Shown here: in pieces, positions 15,549 through 19,940 of the stretch
Numbering within the stretch: the first letter of the stretch is position 1
Layout of the letters: the number at the start of each line of letters is the position of its first letter
From: Nitrospinota bacterium
GTDB taxonomy: Bacteria > Nitrospinota > Nitrospinia > JACRGO01
DNA: 19,940 nt
Direction: 5' to 3'
NCBI GenBank assembly: GCA_016212295.1
Contig: JACRGO010000035.1
Location: 1-19,940, forward strand
Position numbers and translations under genes: made by a program
Notes under the pieces: generated by a model
What the model was told of the DNA's origin: nothing
Seen by the model: the letters and a program-made list of their open reading frames with translations, nothing else
Database searches by the model: none

Positions 15549-15626
15549 ATGAAAAAATTACTGATCCTTGCCATATTTATCATGCTCATGGCTCTTGCTT
15601 TCCCCTTCGGCGACCATATTCGTTGA
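15549..15626 (+). pseudogene. Decapitated exported-protein gene: signal peptide only
   Basis: Twenty-five codons, MKKLLILAIFIMLMALAFPF then GDHIR, with a good Shine-Dalgarno (GGAG, 15537-15540, eight-base spacing). This is a textbook signal peptide start that is cut off where a dispersed 'attcgttgattcgtgtaattcgtg' repeat begins (about 15618). I read it as the 5' end of an exported-protein gene that lost the rest to a repeat-mediated rearrangement. A real 25-residue peptide is less likely. Confidence 0.5.
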
Positions 15627-15684
15627 TTCGTGTAATTCGTGTTATGTATTTAAAAAACTTTGCTATAAAAACAAAAGATCCCGT

Positions 15685-15745
15685 GCATCCTGCATATCCC
15701 TGTTAAATTATTTTTTTGGCGGGGATAAACAGGATAGGCAGGATG
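15685..15745. repeat. Inverted repeat with ATCCTG/CAGGAT arms
   Basis: GCATCCTGCATATCCCTGTT (15685-15704) is nearly complementary to AACAGGATAGGCAGGATG (15728-15745), loop A/T-rich. A common type of intergenic repeat. The remaining stretch to the next ATG holds no gene. Confidence 0.7.
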
Positions 15746-15817
15746 AAGATTAAAAATTCCGCAACGAGCAAAACCATATATTTCCTGACAACTGCCCCCT
15801 GACAACTATTACTATTC

Positions 15818-18800
15818 ATGAAAACCCAAAAGCCCATTTTATTTTTCCTCCTTTTCCTTGCCGCCCTCCTTCTGCCCATTCCTTTCCTGAAATCCCTTGT
15901 CCATGCCGCGGCCGGCCCGGACATTAAGGTCAGATTCAACGGCGCTCCGGCCGAGGTCGTCTCCTCTTCCAGCGGCGAGGCCAAGGTAAGGGTCCCCCTC
16001 GGCGCCAGCACAGGGCCAATCTCCATTGAAACCAGGGCAGGGGTTATTTACAGCGAAAAGGATTTCGAGGTGAACGCCACCCCGGCCCCCTATAACGTCT
16101 CGGTCAAGGGGTCGGTCGAGAACATGGAAATAACATGGACCCCTCCCATTGCCCTGGGTTTGAGCGGATATGATATTTATCGTTCCACCGGAAAAAACGG
16201 GTCTTACCAGAAGATCAGGGAAGGGACCACCGGGACCTTTTACATGGATGAGGATCCCGCCCTGGAAGTTGGAACAACTTATTACTACAAAGTGGGCGCG
16301 GTATATGAGGGAAACAAGAAAAGCCCTGTCTCGGAACCGGCCTCGGACGTCTTCGGAAGGCTGAGCATCTGGATTCCCAATGTGAACGCGGCCAGGGAAA
16401 AGGGGCAGGGCCTTACCAGGGAGGGGTATCTGTACACCTTGCAAACGCCTATTAACGTGGAAAACGCGGACAATGTTTCAATTGAAGAGGCGGCCCTGTA
16501 CCTGGATTATGACTTCACAGCGCTGAGGCCCATCAAGGTCGAGAGGACCATCCTCACGAAAGACCTTGAGTGGGGCCTTGAGAACGCCTTGGGCACAATG
16601 AAGATTTCCCTGAAAAAAAAGAGCGGCAAACCCCTCAGGGGCAAGGGCACGCTTTTTAACGTGGTTTTTGAAATCATGGACACCGCCGTGGAGGGCCATG
16701 TGCTGGAATTTAAATTCCACGGCAAGGACCACCCTGACTTTCCTTCCTATATCACCGCCCCGAACCAAAAGGACATCCCGCTTGATCTGTCCAACGGCGC
16801 CATGAGGGTCCAGCTTAAATATCAAAAAGGGGACGTAAGCGGCGATACCTTCATCCAGGCGGATGATTCCTCCCAGGCATTCGTGTACGCCACGGGTTTC
16901 TCAGAGCCGGGCAGGGGTCCCCTGGCCGGGGGTGACATTGACGGCGACCGGACCATCATGACCAACGACGCCGGCCTTATCCTGTACCATGTGGTCAACC
17001 GGGACTGGCCTTCCTTGAAAAATATCAAGGAAGTCTTTGGAAAGACCCGGACCGTGGACATGGGAGAAAAGACGTTGGGCGCGAAATTAAGCCGCCAGGG
17101 GCTAAGGGCAAAAGGCACAGAGGCACAAAGGCACAAAGGCACAGAGGGGCAGAGGACGGAGGACGGAGGGAATTTGAGATTTGAGATTGTGGATTTGGGA
17201 TTTAAATCCGAAATCCGAAATCCAAAATCCAAAATAAAACTAAAGGCGGAGGACGGGAATAACCCGCAACCCGTAACCCGCAACTCGTCACCGGTCACTC
17301 GTCACTGGTCACTCAATGAACGCTACCTGGAAGTCCCTCTTTACATCAACACGTTGAATGACATGCATTCCGGCGAATTCAATGTCCTCTATCCGGCGGA
17401 GATACTGGAGGCTTTGGATTTTACACTGGACAGGAGGCTTGGAAAAAAATTTGAAGTGAACACGGAGTTCAGGAAAAAGGGGCTGGCCGTGGTTTCCCTG
17501 ATTTACAGCCAAAAGGGCCTAGCGGCCCTGGGCTTCAAGAGAACAAGGATCGGCGTCCTGAAATTCCGGATATTGACGGACAAGGCCGCCAAAGGGGAAT
17601 TGTCTTTTTCCGCGGTGGACCTTTACGACCGGTTCGGGCGGAATTTCGCCAGGTCGGACCTGGGGATGAAGGTCAACTCGAAAAAGGCAAGTTTCAGTAT
17701 ACAGGCCAGCGCGTCAGGGGACAAAGCGAATTTGGGATTTGGGATTGCGGATTGCGGATTTGGGATTTGGGATACTTCGACAGGCCTCAGCACAGGTTTA
17801 AAATCCGAAATCCAAAATCCAAAATCCAAAATAAAACTAAAGGCGGAGGACGGAAATAACCCGCAACCCACAACCCGCAACTCGTCACTCGTCACTCGTC
17901 ACTCGTCACTGCTTTACGGTCACTCGTCACTGGATAACAAGGACCCTTCCTCCATTACCGGCTTTGCTCCTTCAAAGGGCAAGGCAGGGGACATTGTAAG
18001 AGTCAAGTACACATCCGTTGCCGCCCTGATTTCCCCTGAACCTGGGACAACCCTGGCCTCCGCCTCGCAGGAATTCACCTGGGACCTGGGAAGCGGGGTA
18101 AGCGAGTGCAAATTGGAGGTGGGGAGCGCGCAAGGGGGCAGTGATTTTGACAGCTACTCCACCACTTCCCGCGCGTCAAGAATAGTCCCCGGTTTGCCAA
18201 TGGACGGAAGCCCGATTTATGTCCGCCTGTCATCCGCCATGGTGGACGGAAGCTCGTATTACAAGGATTACACCTTTACCTCGCCGCGTCCCATTGCCGC
18301 TGTAATTGTCAATCCCTCAGGCAATTCCACCTTGTCCTCTTCCAGCCAGACCTTTTACTGGAGCAAGGGCAGCCTGGTGGACGAGTATAAACTGGAGGCG
18401 GGCTCTTCCCAGGGAGGGAGCGATATCGATTCCTTCTCCTCTCCAACGCGCATATCCAGATCGATTGACAATCTGCCGGTTGACGGGAGCAAGATATATA
18501 TACGCCTGAGTTCCCGCATAGGCCAGGGCTGGCGGTATCAGGACTATGAATACACGGCATATAAGGCCCCGATCGCGGAAATCACCTATCCTCCCAACGG
18601 TTCCACCTTGAGCTCAAGCGCTGTTACCTTCAAATGGGACCTGGTGAAAGGGATAAGCGGGTACAAACTGGAGGTGGGGACTTCGCCCGGAGCGGCGGAC
18701 ATAGATTCCTTTACCACAACCAGTCTTTCCTCCAGGGAGGTTTCCGGCCTGCCGGTGGACGGGAGCAAGGTATACGCGAGGTTGAGCTCTCTGCGCGACG

Positions 18801-19405
18801 GCGTCTGGTTCTATAATGATTACTACTTCACGGCCTTTGAGGCATTCGCGAGGATAACTTCTCCTCCCAACGGCTCCACCCTGAGCTCAAGCTCTGTCAC
18901 CTTTAAATGGAATCTCGTGAATGGGATAAGCGAGTACAAACTGGAGGTGGGGACTTCGCCCGGAGCGGCGGACATACATTCCTCCACCACAACCAGTCTT
19001 TCCTCCAGGGAGGTTTCCGGCCTGCCCACGGATGGAAGCAAGGTATATGTGAGGTTGAGTTCCCTTGCGGGCTCCGTCTGGCAATATAAGGATTATGAAT
19101 ACACGGCGTATTCAGCAGGAGAAGTGGCAAGGGCGGAAATTTCATCCCCGGCGGCCGGCTCGGCCTTCAGTTCCACCACGGTCACCTTTAAATGGAACCT
19201 GCTGGATGGGGTAAGCCAATACAAGCTGGAGGTCGGGACTTCGCCTGGAGGGAGCGATCTTGACAGCTTCACCACAACTTCCCGCAATTACAGGACGGTT
19301 TCCGGCTTGCCCTCTAACGGCGGAACTGTCTACGTCCGGCTTGGCTCCCTTATCGGCGCAACGTGGTATTATAAGGAATATACGTTCAAGGCAATGAAGA
19401 AATGA
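15818..19405 (+). CDS. Large exported protein: FN3, cohesin-like and dockerin-like domains plus five ~92-residue repeats
   Basis: A 1195-residue protein with a signal peptide (hydrophobic 8-25, cleavage near VHA-A31). In order it has: an IPT-like sheet (about 32-88); FN3 (about 89-175, SGYDIYRSTGKNGSYQKI); a cohesin-like domain (about 181-305); a dockerin-like Ca-binding pair (GDVSGD near 338, GDIDGDRTIMTNDAGLIL near 373); a low-complexity insert (430-499); a second cohesin-like domain (502-611); a second insert (637-705); an IPT/TIG start (713-735); and five beta-sandwich repeats starting near 736, 827, 920, 1012 and 1106. Each repeat has a CKLEVG/YKLEVGTSPG core. Repeats 3 and 4 are nearly identical in DNA. 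No anchor or sorting signal is seen at the C-terminus. The role is probably extracellular adhesion or scaffolding; the domain calls for cohesin and dockerin are by pattern only. Both inserts consist of intergenic repeat sequence. Confidence 0.88.
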   Translation: MKTQKPILFFLLFLAALLLPIPFLKSLVHAAAGPDIKVRFNGAPAEVVSSSSGEAKVRVPLGASTGPISIETRAGVIYSEKDFEVNATPAPYNVSVKGSVENMEITWTPPIALGLSGYDIYRSTGKNGSYQKIREGTTGTFYMDEDPALEVGTTYYYKVGAVYEGNKKSPVSEPASDVFGRLSIWIPNVNAAREKGQGLTREGYLYTLQTPINVENADNVSIEEAALYLDYDFTALRPIKVERTILTKDLEWGLENALGTMKISLKKKSGKPLRGKGTLFNVVFEIMDTAVEGHVLEFKFHGKDHPDFPSYITAPNQKDIPLDLSNGAMRVQLKYQKGDVSGDTFIQADDSSQAFVYATGFSEPGRGPLAGGDIDGDRTIMTNDAGLILYHVVNRDWPSLKNIKEVFGKTRTVDMGEKTLGAKLSRQGLRAKGTEAQRHKGTEGQRTEDGGNLRFEIVDLGFKSEIRNPKSKIKLKAEDGNNPQPVTRNSSPVTRHWSLNERYLEVPLYINTLNDMHSGEFNVLYPAEILEALDFTLDRRLGKKFEVNTEFRKKGLAVVSLIYSQKGLAALGFKRTRIGVLKFRILTDKAAKGELSFSAVDLYDRFGRNFARSDLGMKVNSKKASFSIQASASGDKANLGFGIADCGFGIWDTSTGLSTGLKSEIQNPKSKIKLKAEDGNNPQPTTRNSSLVTRHSSLLYGHSSLDNKDPSSITGFAPSKGKAGDIVRVKYTSVAALISPEPGTTLASASQEFTWDLGSGVSECKLEVGSAQGGSDFDSYSTTSRASRIVPGLPMDGSPIYVRLSSAMVDGSSYYKDYTFTSPRPIAAVIVNPSGNSTLSSSSQTFYWSKGSLVDEYKLEAGSSQGGSDIDSFSSPTRISRSIDNLPVDGSKIYIRLSSRIGQGWRYQDYEYTAYKAPIAEITYPPNGSTLSSSAVTFKWDLVKGISGYKLEVGTSPGAADIDSFTTTSLSSREVSGLPVDGSKVYARLSSLRDGVWFYNDYYFTAFEAFARITSPPNGSTLSSSSVTFKWNLVNGISEYKLEVGTSPGAADIHSSTTTSLSSREVSGLPTDGSKVYVRLSSLAGSVWQYKDYEYTAYSAGEVARAEISSPAAGSAFSSTTVTFKWNLLDGVSQYKLEVGTSPGGSDLDSFTTTSRNYRTVSGLPSNGGTVYVRLGSLIGATWYYKEYTFKAMKK
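17106..17315 (+). repeat. Intergenic-type repeats translated in frame, block 1
   Basis: Inside the 1195-residue ORF the DNA changes to GGCACAGAGGCACAAAGGCA-type tandem text, then GATTTGAGATTTGAGATT/AAATCCGAAATCC text with internal inverted repeats, then AACCCGCAAC and CGTCACTCGTCACT words. The first type recurs outside genes at 19421, the second at 11187-11235 and the third at 15456-15528. The encoded residues (about 430-499) have no domain character and sit between the dockerin-like and second cohesin-like domains. The frame stays open. Confidence 0.85.
17727..17932 (+). repeat. Intergenic-type repeats translated in frame, block 2
   Basis: A second block inside the same ORF: GATTTGGGATT text, a TTCGACAGGCCTCAGCACAG-like repeat, then a core of about 85 bp almost identical to block 1 (AAATCCAAAATCC, ATAAAACTAAAGGCGGAGGA, AACCCGCAAC), then four-plus ACTCGTC repeats. 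It encodes residues about 637-705 between the second cohesin-like domain and the IPT/TIG start. The shared core implies duplication of one block from the other or repeated insertion of one element. Confidence 0.85.
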
Positions 19406-19420
19406 GGGATTGAGATAAAA

Positions 19421-19486
19421 AGGCACAGAGGCACATAGGCACAAAGGCACAGAATGGCAAAAGGCGAAGGGCGAAGGGCAGGGGGC
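19421..19486. repeat. GGCACAGA/GGCACAAA tandem repeat
   Basis: Directly after the last gene: four GGCACA-type units in 8-9 bp steps, then GGCGAAGGGCGAAGGGCAGG. The same units form the first part of in-frame block 1. No convincing terminator for the last gene is visible. Confidence 0.7.
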
Positions 19487-19514
19487 AATTTCCGCTCGTC
19501 ACGGTAAAAAAGTT

Positions 19515-19611
19515 TGTAAGAAATTCGCGGGCCATGTCTCTAAATATAGGCAGGTGCCGGTTTCCAGTTCACGGTTCACGGTTCGGGGTAGGGGCGAATA
19601 ATCATTCGCCC
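19515..19611. repeat. Second copy of the composite dispersed repeat
   Basis: TGTAAGAAATTCGCGG…CCATGTCTCTAAATATAGGCA…GCCGGTTTCCAGTTCACGG, then GGTTCGGGGTAGGGGCGAAT with its hairpin partner ATTCGCCCTT. It aligns with 11277-11380 over its whole length with scattered differences. Confidence 0.75.
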
Positions 19612-19616
19612 TTGCC

Positions 19617-19767
19617 GCTCGTTACAGATTTGCCGGACTGTGTCGCAATGTCATTCTGAGGCGTCAGCCGAAGAATCTCAAATCCATAACTTCTTGATTT
19701 TATGAGAAGAATGACAAATCGTATGTTTTTTGGAATTGCGGCACAGCCTGACAAATCCGCAACGAGC
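19617..19767. mobile_element. MITE-like element inserted into a REP-type palindrome
   Basis: The arms GCTCGTTACAGATTTG (19617-19632) and CAAATCCGCAACGAGC (19752-19767) are the two halves of the palindrome seen intact at 11125. Between them lies an element of about 119 bp with near-terminal inverted repeats CTGTGTCGCAAT (19638-19649) and ATTGCGGCACAG (19735-19746), 11 of 12 pairing, and a nested perfect pair GTCATTCT/AGAATGAC. The interior TCATTCTGAGG…CGAAGAATCTCA is a type of dispersed bacterial repeat. It codes for nothing. Confidence 0.7.
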
Positions 19768-19818
19768 AGAATCCGGGCGGAAGATGCGTTACAGGTTACA
19801 ACCTAAATTTTTCATTTG

Positions 19819-19940
19819 CCGCAGATAAACGCAGATAAACGCAGATAAAACAAAGAATTTTTACGACTTCATCTTTCACTTAAAGGGTGAAATCCTTATT
19901 GGCTGCAAGTTATTGAAAAATCTGCGTTAATCCGCGTTAA
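19819..19940. repeat. Inverted repeat of CGCAGATAAA/ATCTGCGTTAA type, reaching the window edge
   Basis: CCGCAGATAAACGCAGATAA with a third unit (from 19819) is mirrored by AATCTGCGTTAATCCGCGTT at the end of the window, with a ~70-base middle. This is a dispersed intergenic inverted repeat. It may continue past the window. Confidence 0.7.

Overview
The window looks like a piece of chromosome from an uncultured, free-living bacterium of medium G+C. The gene set includes SMC, a vitamin B12-dependent ribonucleotide reductase, Hanks-type kinase signalling and large exported beta-sandwich proteins. It also carries a very high load of short dispersed palindromic repeats. I cannot name the phylum from the sequence. 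I see no tRNA, rRNA, CRISPR array or phage gene.

Left third (minus strand, about 1-8200): transcription runs nrdJ, then smc, then an orphan PAS histidine kinase. nrdJ has a perfect-looking sigma70 promoter (TTGACA, 16 bp, TATAAT). One NrdR-box-like palindrome fills the -35/-10 spacer and a second lies at about +1, the expected layout for NrdR repression. A strong intrinsic terminator follows smc. Between nrdJ and the next rightward gene lie the remnant of a broken gene and a roughly 175-bp inverted-repeat (MITE-like) element.

Middle (plus strand, 8718-13937): a tight two-gene operon encodes a cyclic-nucleotide-binding-fold protein with winged-helix/HTH-like regions and a Ser/Thr protein kinase that itself ends in a cNMP-binding fold. 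Next comes an exported 836-residue protein with an FGE-sulfatase domain, four chitobiase-type repeats and a C-terminal Fibrobacter-type paralogous domain. The last ~60 codons of this gene look like the variable region (VR) of a diversity-generating retroelement (DGR). Nearly all presumptive variable positions are NNC codons, including 13 of 13 Tyr as TAC. They sit on a fixed Gly/Trp/Arg skeleton at the extreme 3' end of a C-type-lectin-fold gene. No reverse transcriptase or template repeat lies in this window, so the retroelement would have to act from elsewhere.

Right third (13938-19940): a REP-associated tyrosine transposase (RAYT) is flanked on both sides by arrays of palindromes with TTGCAA/TTACAA centres. 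A decapitated signal-peptide ORF follows, then a 1195-residue exported protein (FN3, cohesin-like and dockerin-like domains plus five ~92-residue repeats). This last gene contains two in-frame blocks, each about 210 bp, made of the same low-complexity repeats that fill the intergenic regions. Intergenic repeats have thus become coding linkers, and they share a common ~85-bp core.

The points most worth following up are the trans-acting DGR target, the recruitment of intergenic repeats into coding sequence, the cNMP/kinase pair and the RAYT with its palindrome families.
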